A stretch of 16,514 nt of DNA from contig JAISXS010000060.1 in the NCBI GenBank assembly GCA_031270385.1, positions 1 through 16,514 of the forward strand, written 5' to 3'. The DNA comes from Puniceicoccales bacterium. GTDB lineage: Bacteria > Verrucomicrobiota > Verrucomicrobiia > Opitutales > JAIRKQ01. A program made the translations under genes and the position numbers. The notes beneath the pieces were generated by a model. The model ran no database searches and was not told the origin of the DNA. It was given only the letters and a program-made list of their open reading frames with translations. Below are positions 1 through 6,613 of this stretch, in pieces (position 1 is the first letter of the stretch; each line of letters opens with the position of its first letter).

Positions 1-55
1 TGTGATTCTCGAAATACTTTACTACCTTTTCCCTCAGATCCTTCGAATAGTACAT
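1..55 (-). CDS. IS630-family transposase, N-terminal fragment (cut by window edge)
   Basis: On the minus strand an ATG at 55-53 opens a frame reading MYYSKDLREKVVKYFENH up to the window edge. The pattern M-x-Y-S-x-D-L/F-R-x-K-V-V is the usual beginning of IS630/Tc1-mariner-type transposases and leads into the helix-turn-helix DNA-binding domain. Only 18 residues are visible, so integrity of the gene cannot be judged. The upstream GAGCGAG is at best a weak ribosome binding site. Confidence 0.65.
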   Translation of the reverse strand, partial: MYYSKDLREKVVKYFENH

Positions 56-108
56 CTCGCTCTTACCTACTATATTTTTAAACGCCCTCGTCAAGGGGAA
101 TTGCTATA
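1..108 (-). mobile_element. IS630-family insertion sequence, 5' end only (runs off the window)
   Basis: The minus strand carries the first 18 codons of an IS630-type transposase (1-55). It is followed, about 50 bp further out, by a decayed terminal inverted repeat ending in TATA at 105-108. The stretch 82-108 matches the right end of the MITE terminal repeat at about 17 of 27 positions, and most differences are transitions (GGGCGT in place of AAAGCAT). A gap of about 50 bp between terminal repeat and start codon is normal for this family. The TATA is shared with the next element, so the two abut directly. The rest of the insertion sequence lies before position 1. Assignment to IS630 rests on the N-terminal motif, on the shared repeat and on the clear IS630 C-terminus at the other end of the window. 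Confidence 0.7.
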
Positions 109-210
109 ATCATCTTCCCCCGAAAAAAGCATACTCCCTATTCCAAAAAACGGGAACCTTTCTGCTAAATATCGTTAGACAGAATGCTTTTTTCAAGTGA
201 GATAACTATA
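105..210 (-). mobile_element. MITE copy 1 (IS630-type terminal repeats, 106 bp)
   Basis: The element is bounded by TATA on each side. The left arm reads TATAATCATCTT then CCCCCGAAAAAAGCAT, and the right arm is its imperfect inverse, ATGCTTTTTTCAAGTGAGAT then AACTATA. The interior (TTCCAAAAAACGGGAA and CTGCTAAATATCGTTAGA) is homologous, in inverse orientation, to the copy at 4985-5091. It has no coding capacity. It shares its left TATA with the IS630 fragment and its right TATA with a decayed copy, so three elements lie end to end. Mobilisation in trans by the resident IS630 transposase is inferred from the shared repeats and the TA target. Confidence 0.85.
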
Positions 211-295
211 ATCATAGATATCCTCCAAATCCGATGCATGCATCTTTCTTTTGCTACGTACGAATTTTATGCACGTTTCAAGTGCGACGACCATA
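207..295 (-). mobile_element. Degenerate MITE copy 2 upstream of sucC
   Basis: The right arm (269-295, ATGCACGTTTCAAGTGCGAC then GACCATA) agrees with the consensus right terminal repeat at about 20 of 27 positions. The interior TTTCTTTTGCTACGTACG aligns with TTTCTGCTAAATATCG of copy 1. The left arm is only recognisable for its first nine bases (TATAATCAT). A perfect 12-bp palindrome, GATGCATGCATC, lies inside it at 233-244. This is probably an old copy next to copy 1. It occupies most of the leader region of sucC, so the sucCD promoter must lie within or just after it. I found no convincing promoter by eye. Confidence 0.5.
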
Positions 296-367
296 GTTGC
301 GCAGATCGTGGAAATTTCTTGCATACCTAATGTGGCAATTCATACTGCCCTGCGATATAGGAATTCT

Positions 368-1552
368 ATGAATATCCACGAATACCAGGCACAAAATTTA
401 TTCGAAGAATTTGAAATTCCAATCCCTAGGGGCATCGTCTTGAGGGCAGGAGACGAAATCAGTTATTCAATCATGACTTTGGATTTTTGTAAAATTTGTG
501 TGAAGGCGCAAATCTATAGCGGCGGAAGAGGTAGGGGACGATTTAGGAGAGATTTCGGACACGGTGGTGTCAAAATTGTAAATTCCAGAGAGGAGGCAGT
601 TGCGGTCGCAAAAAATATGATCAGCAACGTTCTCATAACTGAACAGACCGGAGAAATGGGCTGTGTCGTAAATGCCGTATATGTCACCGAAGCAATCGAA
701 GTCGAAAATGAGTACTACGCCGCCATATTCCTTGACAGAAAATTACGCCGACCAGCATTAATGATTTCCTCCGGAGGAGGAATGGAAATTGAGGCCGTTG
801 CGGAAAATTTCCCAGAGAAATTGCATAGGATGGTCATAGACCCGCTCTTCGGCCTAAGATCATACCAAATAAGGGATATTGCCTACAGAATCGGGTTGCC
901 GAAGGATCTTTCCAACGAAATGGTTCGAATCCTATTGAGTTTGTACGGCCTGTTCACACACAAGGATTGTCTACTGGCGGAAATCAATCCCCTCGCACTC
1001 ACGAAGGATGGCCGTTTCATTGCCCTCGATGGGAAAATAACGTTTGACGACAACGCACTTTTTCGCCATCCGGAAATTGCGGAATTACGTGATCCAGACG
1101 AAGAAGATCCAAGGGAAGCGGAGGCAGTAAATTACGGACTGAGCTATATTACTCTGGATGGCAACATAGCGTGCCTAGTAAATGGTGCCGGTTTGGCGAT
1201 GGCCACCATGGACAGCATAAAACACCATGGCGGAAGTCCGGCAAATTTTTTGGACATCGGCGGTGGGGCGAACGGAAAGCAAATTGCTCGTGCCCTGGAG
1301 ATTATTCTCATGGATTCACGCGTGCGTGGGATTTTAGTGAACATCTTCGGTGGCATTGTCAAATGCGATGTTGTCGCCGGCGGCATAGTAAATGCAGTGC
1401 GGACGACGAAGTTGTCATTGCCGTTGGTTGTGCGCCTCGAGGGCACGAATGTCGAAATTGGCAAACAGCTACTAAACGAGAGTGGCCTAGAAATCACATT
1501 GGCGACAGATTTGGATGATGCGGCAAGGCGCATAGTTGCACTTGCGAAATAA
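368..1552 (+). CDS. sucC: Succinyl-CoA ligase (ADP-forming), beta subunit
   Basis: SucC with SucD interconverts succinyl-CoA and succinate with ATP formation in the TCA cycle. The 394-residue product starts MNIHEYQAQNLFEEF, the usual SucC beginning; the frame is open 39 codons further upstream, but that extension has no family character and AGGAA (359-363) lies just before this ATG. The N-terminal half is the ATP-grasp domain with the loop KAQIYSGGRG (about residues 46-55). Later landmarks are EINPLALT, LDGKITFDDNALFR, NGAGLAMATMD, FLDIGGGA and VNIFGGIVKCD, the last three belonging to the C-terminal ligase domain. Compared with E. coli SucC there is an insert of about eight residues after GGRG (RGRFRRDFGH), a feature I recall from several other phyla. 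sucD follows after 19 bp, so the two are co-transcribed. No sucAB genes are present in the window. Confidence 0.96.
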   Translation: MNIHEYQAQNLFEEFEIPIPRGIVLRAGDEISYSIMTLDFCKICVKAQIYSGGRGRGRFRRDFGHGGVKIVNSREEAVAVAKNMISNVLITEQTGEMGCVVNAVYVTEAIEVENEYYAAIFLDRKLRRPALMISSGGGMEIEAVAENFPEKLHRMVIDPLFGLRSYQIRDIAYRIGLPKDLSNEMVRILLSLYGLFTHKDCLLAEINPLALTKDGRFIALDGKITFDDNALFRHPEIAELRDPDEEDPREAEAVNYGLSYITLDGNIACLVNGAGLAMATMDSIKHHGGSPANFLDIGGGANGKQIARALEIILMDSRVRGILVNIFGGIVKCDVVAGGIVNAVRTTKLSLPLVVRLEGTNVEIGKQLLNESGLEITLATDLDDAARRIVALAK

Positions 1553-1560
1553 CGAACAAA

Positions 1561-1565
1561 AGGAG
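1561..1565 (+). promoter_or_regulatory. Shine-Dalgarno site of sucD
   Basis: AGGAG lies 6 bases before the ATG at 1572. It sets that ATG as the start and rules out the in-frame upstream codon at 1536, which lies inside sucC. Confidence 0.85.
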
Positions 1566-1571
1566 ATACCA

Positions 1572-2447
1572 ATGAGCATTCTGGTCAATAAAGACACGCG
1601 TGTGGTTGTTTGTGGGATCACAGGCAAGTCCGGGACATTTCACACAAAACAATGTTTGGCGTACGGAACAAAAATAGTCGCTGGCATAACCCCGGGAAAA
1701 GGGGGACAGCTTTCGGAAGATGGAATCCCGATTTTCAACTCCGTCAGAGAAAGCATGGAAAATGAGGGTGCAGATGCAGCACTAATTTTCGTGCCACCGC
1801 TTTTTGCCGCTGAATCAATAATGGAATGCATCGATGCAAATTTAAAACTCGTTGTTTGCATAAGTGAAGGGATTCCCGTGCACGACATGGTCGAGGTAAA
1901 CGAGAAACTTGAGCGTTCAAATACGCGCCTGATCGGGCCAAATTGCCCTGGAATTATAACACCGGGAGAGTGTAAAATCGGGATAATGCCGGCGTACATA
2001 CACAGACCCGGCCCAATTGGCATCGTTTCCAGATCTGGAACATTGTCATACGAGGCAGTTTGGCAGGTCACACAACGCGGCAGTGGCCAGTCCACGTGCA
2101 TAGGTATCGGCGGAGACCTAATCGTCGGAACAACGCACCTTGATGCTATCAAAATGTTCAACGACGATCCGGCAACGGAAGCGATAATAATGGTAGGGGA
2201 AATCGGCGGAGATTCGGAGGAAATTGCCGCCGATTACGTAAAAACACACGTAAAAAAGCCAGTCGCAGCATTTATTGCGGGACGTACTGCGCCAAAAGGC
2301 CGTCGCATGGGACACGCAGGGGCGATAGTTGCCGGCAAGATTGGGACCGCAGAGAGCAAATTGCATGCCCTGGAAGATGCCGGCATAGTCGTCGCAGAAA
2401 CTCCAACGGCGATTGCCGACGCACTGTTCTCAGTTTATGAAAAGTGA
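1572..2447 (+). CDS. sucD: Succinyl-CoA ligase (ADP-forming), alpha subunit
   Basis: The 291-residue product is the catalytic alpha subunit that binds CoA and carries the phosphohistidine intermediate. The CoA-binding Rossmann motif VVVCGITGKSGTFHT is at about residues 11-25. GPNCPGIITPGECKIGIMP (122-140) and SRSGTLSYEAVWQ follow, and the phosphorylated His is H248 in GRRMGHAGAIV. Length and motifs agree with E. coli SucD (289 residues). It lies 19 bp after sucC with a strong Shine-Dalgarno sequence. Its last 13 bp overlap the convergent glycosyltransferase gene on the other strand, and no terminator hairpin is visible between them. Confidence 0.97.
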   Translation: MSILVNKDTRVVVCGITGKSGTFHTKQCLAYGTKIVAGITPGKGGQLSEDGIPIFNSVRESMENEGADAALIFVPPLFAAESIMECIDANLKLVVCISEGIPVHDMVEVNEKLERSNTRLIGPNCPGIITPGECKIGIMPAYIHRPGPIGIVSRSGTLSYEAVWQVTQRGSGQSTCIGIGGDLIVGTTHLDAIKMFNDDPATEAIIMVGEIGGDSEEIAADYVKTHVKKPVAAFIAGRTAPKGRRMGHAGAIVAGKIGTAESKLHALEDAGIVVAETPTAIADALFSVYEK

Positions 2448-3736
2448 GACACCTTTCCAAATGATTGCCGCCGAAAATATGAACGAATTTGCCAGTAAAA
2501 GTACGCTTTGCATAGCGGATAGAAAATCCTTTTCCTCAAAAACCTGTTAATTTCCTTCAAAATTTTTTCAAACGGCAAAACTAGCGTCCTAATTAAGGTC
2601 CAGAATCGATATAAACGACCATGTCGAACAATTCTCTCGGACTGTATTTTTTTCTCCATGATTTTCCGACACCGCTTCCGCATATCGTGCGATAGAAGAT
2701 TGCTGTCGTCTAATCTATGAAAAACGCATAAAAATTCTTCTGTCGGAAAGTTTAATACGTCCTCTATTACTCCCCCACATGTCCATTGCAGTGGTTTGAT
2801 TTTTGTGTGTATCGTGGCACTCAGGCCAATACTTTTACAAAAAATTTTTATCGCATCCATAATCCTTATTAAATCATTTGTCGCCTTCATTGCGTTTTCG
2901 AACGTTTTCGTACGACATCCCATCACCGATGAAGCGCGTTTGTAGTAAAGGTATCCACGAATTTCCGTCGAAACCAAACATTTGATGAATGGCGCCATGG
3001 CGATGGTTTGCAAGAAATCCTCATGGCAGGATACCCCCACGTCCAAGACCGTGCTAACACGCCCCAATTTTTCGATTGCAATCACATAAATCTCACGTCT
3101 TATGAGCACGCCCCAACAGTTTGGCGGAAATTTTCCATTCAAAAAATTTGTAAATATGCGTGGCTGGCGATAAACACACTGAAACCCTTCCGGACCAAAC
3201 GCTCTCCATTTTGGAGGATCTCTATCAAAACCTACACCATCATCTTCGTTCCATGAACCAATTTCAAGCGCTTGAAATCCAACCATATCCGCCCCGGTCT
3301 CAGTGGCGACGGCATATGTTTTTTCGACAACATCAAGAATCAACTCATCATCAGAATCCAGGCACAAAATGTAATCACCGTGTGCCTCTCGAAGAGCCTT
3401 CGCCCTGGTATTCAGCAATCCATGGTTTTCCTGGTGAAATGCTTTGATTCGCCTATCTTTTTGCTCATATTCTCGCAAAATTTCCAGTGAATTGTCAGTC
3501 GAACCATCGTCCACGCAAATAATTTCAATGTCTTTCATCGTCTGATTGACAGCGGAATCCAGTGCGCGTCGGAGATAGGGAGCGACGTTGTAAACAGGGA
3601 TTGCTATCGAGATCTTCGGCTTCACTGTGTCGAACGTAGACAAACGCTCGACATTTTGCAATTTTTTTGATGCCAAAAAAGCAATCTTTCGCGTTTTTTT
3701 AGTGTTTTTATCTTGCAAAATGAAAACATTCGCCAT
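2435..3736 (-). CDS. GT2-family glycosyltransferase
   Basis: The 433-residue product has a GT-A fold of family GT2: ISIAIPVYNVAPYLRRALDS at residues 42-61, CVDDGSTDNS at 74-83 (nucleotide-binding Asp) and the DxD motif CLDSDDEL at about 125-132. Such enzymes transfer a sugar from a nucleotide sugar to a lipid or glycan; donor and acceptor cannot be read from the sequence. The C-terminus is basic and aromatic (RKRIFYPLCKAYFYWQIRSY), as expected for peripheral membrane attachment. The first 38 residues precede the domain and are Lys-rich with no signal peptide. They may be untranslated, because most family members begin just before the IxIIPVYN strand; a GTG at 3625-3623 is an alternative start. 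No Shine-Dalgarno sequence supports either. Its start is only 12 bp from the divergent rpsR. Likely role: LPS, capsule or other surface polysaccharide synthesis. Confidence 0.88.
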   Translation of the reverse strand: MANVFILQDKNTKKTRKIAFLASKKLQNVERLSTFDTVKPKISIAIPVYNVAPYLRRALDSAVNQTMKDIEIICVDDGSTDNSLEILREYEQKDRRIKAFHQENHGLLNTRAKALREAHGDYILCLDSDDELILDVVEKTYAVATETGADMVGFQALEIGSWNEDDGVGFDRDPPKWRAFGPEGFQCVYRQPRIFTNFLNGKFPPNCWGVLIRREIYVIAIEKLGRVSTVLDVGVSCHEDFLQTIAMAPFIKCLVSTEIRGYLYYKRASSVMGCRTKTFENAMKATNDLIRIMDAIKIFCKSIGLSATIHTKIKPLQWTCGGVIEDVLNFPTEEFLCVFHRLDDSNLLSHDMRKRCRKIMEKKIQSERIVRHGRLYRFWTLIRTLVLPFEKILKEINRFLRKRIFYPLCKAYFYWQIRSYFRRQSFGKVSHFS

Positions 3737-3748
3737 TTGTTCTTTACG

Positions 3749-3955
3749 ATGGAAGACGAAGTCATGGTTGATTCCCAGCTCGTGAAAAGTATCTCGCCGC
3801 TGGAATTGAAGTATACCGATGTTGAAAAATTGTCTGTGTTTGTATCTGGTACGGGTAAGATTTTACCACGAAAGTTCACCGGATTGTCTGCACATCAGCA
3901 GCGCCGCGTAACAAAGATGATAAAGCGTGCGCGCAATATGCTGCTCATGAAGTAG
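3749..3955 (+). CDS. rpsR: Small ribosomal subunit protein bS18
   Basis: The core LKYTDVEKLSVFVSGTGKIL, then PRKFTGLSAHQQRRVTKMIK and RARNMLLMK, is the bS18 signature (compare E. coli [20 protein letters not shown], then IKRARYLSLLPY). bS18 binds 16S rRNA with bS6 in the 30S platform. From this ATG the product has 68 residues with 19 before the core, as in E. coli. Other in-frame ATGs are at 3713 (80 residues, overlapping the divergent gene) and 3764 (63 residues), and no good Shine-Dalgarno sequence decides. The N-terminus (MEDEVMVDSQ) is acidic and lacks the basic Arg/Cys-rich segment common in bS18. It stands apart from its usual partners rpsF, ssb and rplI, and is followed 8 bp later by sua5, with which it is probably co-transcribed. 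Confidence 0.93.
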   Translation: MEDEVMVDSQLVKSISPLELKYTDVEKLSVFVSGTGKILPRKFTGLSAHQQRRVTKMIKRARNMLLMK

Positions 3956-3963
3956 GGGCATCC

Positions 3964-4989
3964 ATGGAGGATGAGGTTTTCGCCGCTGCGGAAGAACTAA
4001 GGCGCGGTGGGGTTGTTGTGTTGCCGACGGAGACAGTCTACGGCTTGGCCGCAAATGCGTTAGATCCGATAGCTGTTAGTAAAATTTTCAAAATAAAAGG
4101 GCGCCCGCACAGTGATCCTTTGATTGTTCATGTACTCGACGATACATGGATAGATAGGTATGCCTACATCAACCATTACGAGAACAGGATAAGAGCCCTC
4201 GTTGAAAGTTTTTGGCCTGGGCCGCTTACGTTGGTTATCAAAAAAAGAGCGATAATTCCGGATATTGTCACGGCTGGTTTTAGCAGTGTCGCTGTCCGTT
4301 GTCCGCGTCACAGAATGTTCCACAATGTTTTGGCATTGTGTGATTTTCCATTGGCTGCACCGAGCGCAAATCCATTCGGCTACGTCAGTCCAACCACAGC
4401 GGAGCAGGTCCGCCAAACATTTGGGAAAAAGGTAAAAATCATAGTCGATGGGGGCAGTTGTTCCGTTGGTTTAGAATCGACGATAGTAGACATCAGCAAG
4501 GAAGTTCCAAAAATCCTGCGCCCAGGCGCCATAACTGCCGAAAAAATTTCCAGCGTCTTAGATGAACCTGTATCCGACTACGAACAAATTGTCGCTGAAA
4601 ATCCAACAACACCTGGACAGTTAAAACAACACTACTGCACGACTACAAAGTTGGTACTTTTCCAGAATGGACATTGCGAAATTCCGAGTGTTAGCAGCGG
4701 AAAAGTCGCAATAATTTTCAACAAAAAACCGTCCAATATTGAAAAAATAATGAAAAAACTTCCACTTTCCATCGAAGACATTTTCTGGCTAAGCGAGAAC
4801 GGCGACCAATCCGACATTGCTAGAAATTTGTTTGCCACCATGCAGAAGCTCGATGGAATCGGATATTCAGTAATTTTTTGCGAACGACCAAAGCGGGATG
4901 GCATCGGCGTCGCCATCGACGATAGATTGTTGCGCGCGGCGGCAAAGTATCAGGTCTCGGACGGAAAAGGTCCGTGCTTGGACGTATAG
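3964..4989 (+). CDS. sua5: Threonylcarbamoyl-AMP synthase, long (Sua5) form
   Basis: This enzyme makes L-threonylcarbamoyl-AMP from Thr, bicarbonate and ATP for the t6A37 modification of ANN-decoding tRNAs. The 341-residue product has the YrdC domain: LPTETVYGLAANA (20-32), KIFKIKGRPHSDPLIVHV (40-57), FWPGPLTLVIK, SVAVRCPRHR, PLAAPSANPFGYVSPTTAEQ and LESTIVD, ending with ILRPGAIT. A linker with PGQLKQHYCTTTKLV and a C-terminal Sua5 domain follow, marking the long form and not TsaC/YrdC. AGGGGC before the ATG serves as ribosome binding site. The stop codon TAG (4987-4989) lies inside the terminal repeat of a MITE. Excising that MITE to one TA would read GTA-TTC-ACT-TAA, so the ancestral protein was probably two residues longer. 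Function should be unaffected. Confidence 0.95.
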   Translation: MEDEVFAAAEELRRGGVVVLPTETVYGLAANALDPIAVSKIFKIKGRPHSDPLIVHVLDDTWIDRYAYINHYENRIRALVESFWPGPLTLVIKKRAIIPDIVTAGFSSVAVRCPRHRMFHNVLALCDFPLAAPSANPFGYVSPTTAEQVRQTFGKKVKIIVDGGSCSVGLESTIVDISKEVPKILRPGAITAEKISSVLDEPVSDYEQIVAENPTTPGQLKQHYCTTTKLVLFQNGHCEIPSVSSGKVAIIFNKKPSNIEKIMKKLPLSIEDIFWLSENGDQSDIARNLFATMQKLDGIGYSVIFCERPKRDGIGVAIDDRLLRAAAKYQVSDGKGPCLDV

Positions 4990-5091
4990 TTATCTTACTT
5001 GAAAAAAGCATTCTAATCTAACGATGCTTAGCGGGAAAATCCCCGTTTTTTGGAATCAGGGAATATGCTTTTTTCTGTGAAGATGACTGTA
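4985..5091 (+). mobile_element. MITE copy 3 (107 bp), inserted into the end of sua5
   Basis: This is the best-preserved forward-orientation copy. The left arm is TATAGTTATCTTACTTGAAA then AAAGCATTCT, and the right arm is ATGCTTTTTTCTGTGAAGAT then GACTGTA. The interior contains a palindromic core, CGGGAAAATCCCCG. The TA target repeats are at 4985-4986 and 5090-5091. It has no open reading frame of its own. It supplies the stop codon of sua5 and separates that gene from tRNA-Val, 82 bp downstream. Confidence 0.88.
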
Positions 5092-5173
5092 TTCACTTAA
5101 AAGAACGAATTAATGCTTGCAAAGGTCATAGCGTTGACTTTCGTGGAGCCATCTGCCGCTGATGAATTTCCCT

Positions 5174-5247
5174 GGGCGGTTGGCGCAATTGGTTAGCGCA
5201 ACTGGTCTACACCCAGTAGGTTGTGGGTTCGAGTCCCTCACCGCCCA
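5174..5247 (+). tRNA. tRNA-Val (anticodon UAC)
   Basis: A 74-base cloverleaf. The acceptor GGGCGGT pairs with ACCGCCC. The D arm is GCGC/GCGC, and the anticodon stem ACTGG/CCAGT holds loop TCTACAC with anticodon TAC. The T arm is GTGGG TTCGAGT CCCTC with one U-U mismatch, and the discriminator is A. CCA is not encoded (the sequence continues CGG), so it must be added after transcription. Position 33 is C where nearly all tRNAs have U. The D loop (AATTGGTTA) and TTCGAGT loop are otherwise canonical. TTGACT at 5134-5139 could be a -35 element, but no good -10 follows at the right distance. Confidence 0.85.
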
Positions 5248-5430
5248 CGGTATCGGGGCAAAAAAACGTGCGACGGTTTTCACATCGACGCTTCAGTTGG
5301 TCTCCTGCGGATGTATCCTCGTCATCGGCTACTTTTCAGGTGTCCTGAGCTGAAATTTTCATGAATTGGCGGTAATGCGACACAAATCAATTGTCTTTTC
5401 ACGGAAAATTTTAAGACTGAGTGCGCTGTG

Positions 5431-5435
5431 AGGAG
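5431..5435 (+). promoter_or_regulatory. Shine-Dalgarno site of fbaB
   Basis: AGGAG lies 6 bases before the ATG at 5442. It fixes that start and rules out the in-frame GTG at 5421, which lies upstream of this site. Confidence 0.85.
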
Positions 5436-5441
5436 TTTTCT

Positions 5442-6491
5442 ATGAGTAGGTATGTTGAAGATTTTAAGAAAAAAGACAAAGCTGGCCTTCTTAGCCATAA
5501 ATGCAAAACGATAGACAAGGAACAACTACACCTTCCGGGACCGGATTTCATCAATGAGGTATTTTTGCAATCCGACCGATCCTGCGCAGTCCTAAATAGC
5601 CTGTCAAGAATACGCAACACTGGTTGCCTCGCAGGGACGGGATATATGTCAATACTTCCCGTTGACCAGGGGATAGAACATTCGGCGGCAGCCAGTTTTG
5701 CACCGAATCCGGAATATTTTGATCCAGAAAACATTGTGAAGCTGGCAATCGAAGGTGGGTGCAGTGCGGTTGCGTCCACGCTCGGTGCTCTCGGCATAGT
5801 TTCGCGGAAATACGCCCATAAAATACCGTTTATTGTAAAATTAAATCACAACGAATTGCTGACATATCCCAACAAATTTGATCAAATTTACTTCGGAGAC
5901 GTGCAGCAGGCATATGACATGGGGGCAGCGGCGATAGGTGCCACGATTTATTTCGGGTCCGATGAATCCGCGCGGCAAATCCAAGAAACCACGGCTGCAT
6001 TCCAACTGGCCCACGAGCTCGGAATGGCCACAATACTATGGTGCTATCTCAGAAATAACGCATTTAAGGCGGACAAGGATTATCACACAAGCGCCGATCT
6101 CACGGGACAAGCAAACCATCTGGGTGTGACCATCGAAGCTGACATAATTAAACAAAAACTACCGACAAATAACGGTGGATACAAGGCGATAAAATTTGGC
6201 AAAACGCATGACAAGGCGTACTCAGATCTTACGACGGACAATCCCATCGACCTCACACGTTACCAACTGGCAAATTGTTACATGGGTCGTGCTGGGTTAA
6301 TAAATTCTGGTGGCGCCTCCGGGGACAACGATTTTTATGAGGCAGTTGAAACGGCAGTCATCAATAAGCGAGCTGGTGGCTCGGGGCTAATCTGTGGGCG
6401 CAAAGCATTCCAACGGCCTATGAAGGATGGTGTACATCTGCTGAACGCCATACAGGATGTCTATTTGGATAAAACAATTACAATCGCGTAA
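5442..6491 (+). CDS. fbaB: Class I fructose-bisphosphate aldolase (DhnA/FbaB type)
   Basis: The enzyme cleaves fructose 1,6-bisphosphate to dihydroxyacetone phosphate and glyceraldehyde 3-phosphate (and the reverse) through a Schiff base. The 349-residue product is strikingly like E. coli FbaB (350 residues) from end to end: LAGTGYMSILPVDQGIEHSA (about 63-82), IPFIVKLNHNELLTYPN, GATIYFGSDESARQI, DYHTSADLTGQANHLG, YQLANCYMGRAGLINSGGAS and the terminal DVYLDKTITIA. The likely Schiff-base Lys is K237 in ADIIKQKL. It is a single gene between tRNA-Val and a new promoter, with a 194-bp leader in which I found no clear promoter. Glycolysis or gluconeogenesis is the evident role; no class II aldolase is in the window. 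Confidence 0.96.
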   Translation: MSRYVEDFKKKDKAGLLSHKCKTIDKEQLHLPGPDFINEVFLQSDRSCAVLNSLSRIRNTGCLAGTGYMSILPVDQGIEHSAAASFAPNPEYFDPENIVKLAIEGGCSAVASTLGALGIVSRKYAHKIPFIVKLNHNELLTYPNKFDQIYFGDVQQAYDMGAAAIGATIYFGSDESARQIQETTAAFQLAHELGMATILWCYLRNNAFKADKDYHTSADLTGQANHLGVTIEADIIKQKLPTNNGGYKAIKFGKTHDKAYSDLTTDNPIDLTRYQLANCYMGRAGLINSGGASGDNDFYEAVETAVINKRAGGSGLICGRKAFQRPMKDGVHLLNAIQDVYLDKTITIA

Positions 6492-6545
6492 ATAAAAAAA
6501 GATGCCATTACGCTATCGCCAGTCTAGGTGTAATAAAATACGGTG

Positions 6546-6574
6546 TTGACACTTCGTTGACTAACCTTTACAAT
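6546..6574 (+). promoter_or_regulatory. Strong sigma70-type promoter
   Basis: TTGACA (6546-6551), a spacer of exactly 17 bp, then TACAAT (6569-6574). This is the best promoter visible by eye in the window. Transcription would start near 6581 and give a leader of about 33 bases to the ATG at 6614. An in-frame TTG at 6557 falls between the two hexamers and so cannot be the start codon of the gene. Confidence 0.75.
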
Positions 6575-6613
6575 CGCCAGGTCGTTTACGATTCTAAAGA
6601 AAATTTTACGAAT

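Noticed and set aside
251..367. 39-codon N-terminal extension of SucC
   Set aside because: It overlaps the decayed MITE, has no family similarity, and the canonical SucC start MNIHEYQAQ has its own ATG at 368 with AGGAA upstream.
5134..5162. Promoter for tRNA-Val from TTGACT at 5134
   Set aside because: No acceptable -10 hexamer occurs 16-19 bp downstream; mentioned in the tRNA entry only.
5334..5359. Possible intrinsic terminator after tRNA-Val (TTTCAG, 10-base loop, CTGAAA, then TTTT)
   Set aside because: The stem is short and AT-rich and competes with a smaller hairpin (TCAGG/CCTGA); too weak to call.
6557..6613. Extended N-terminus of the acidic protein starting at TTG 6557
   Set aside because: The codon lies between the -35 and -10 hexamers of the promoter at 6546-6574, so it would not be in the transcript from that promoter; ATG 6614 is preferred.
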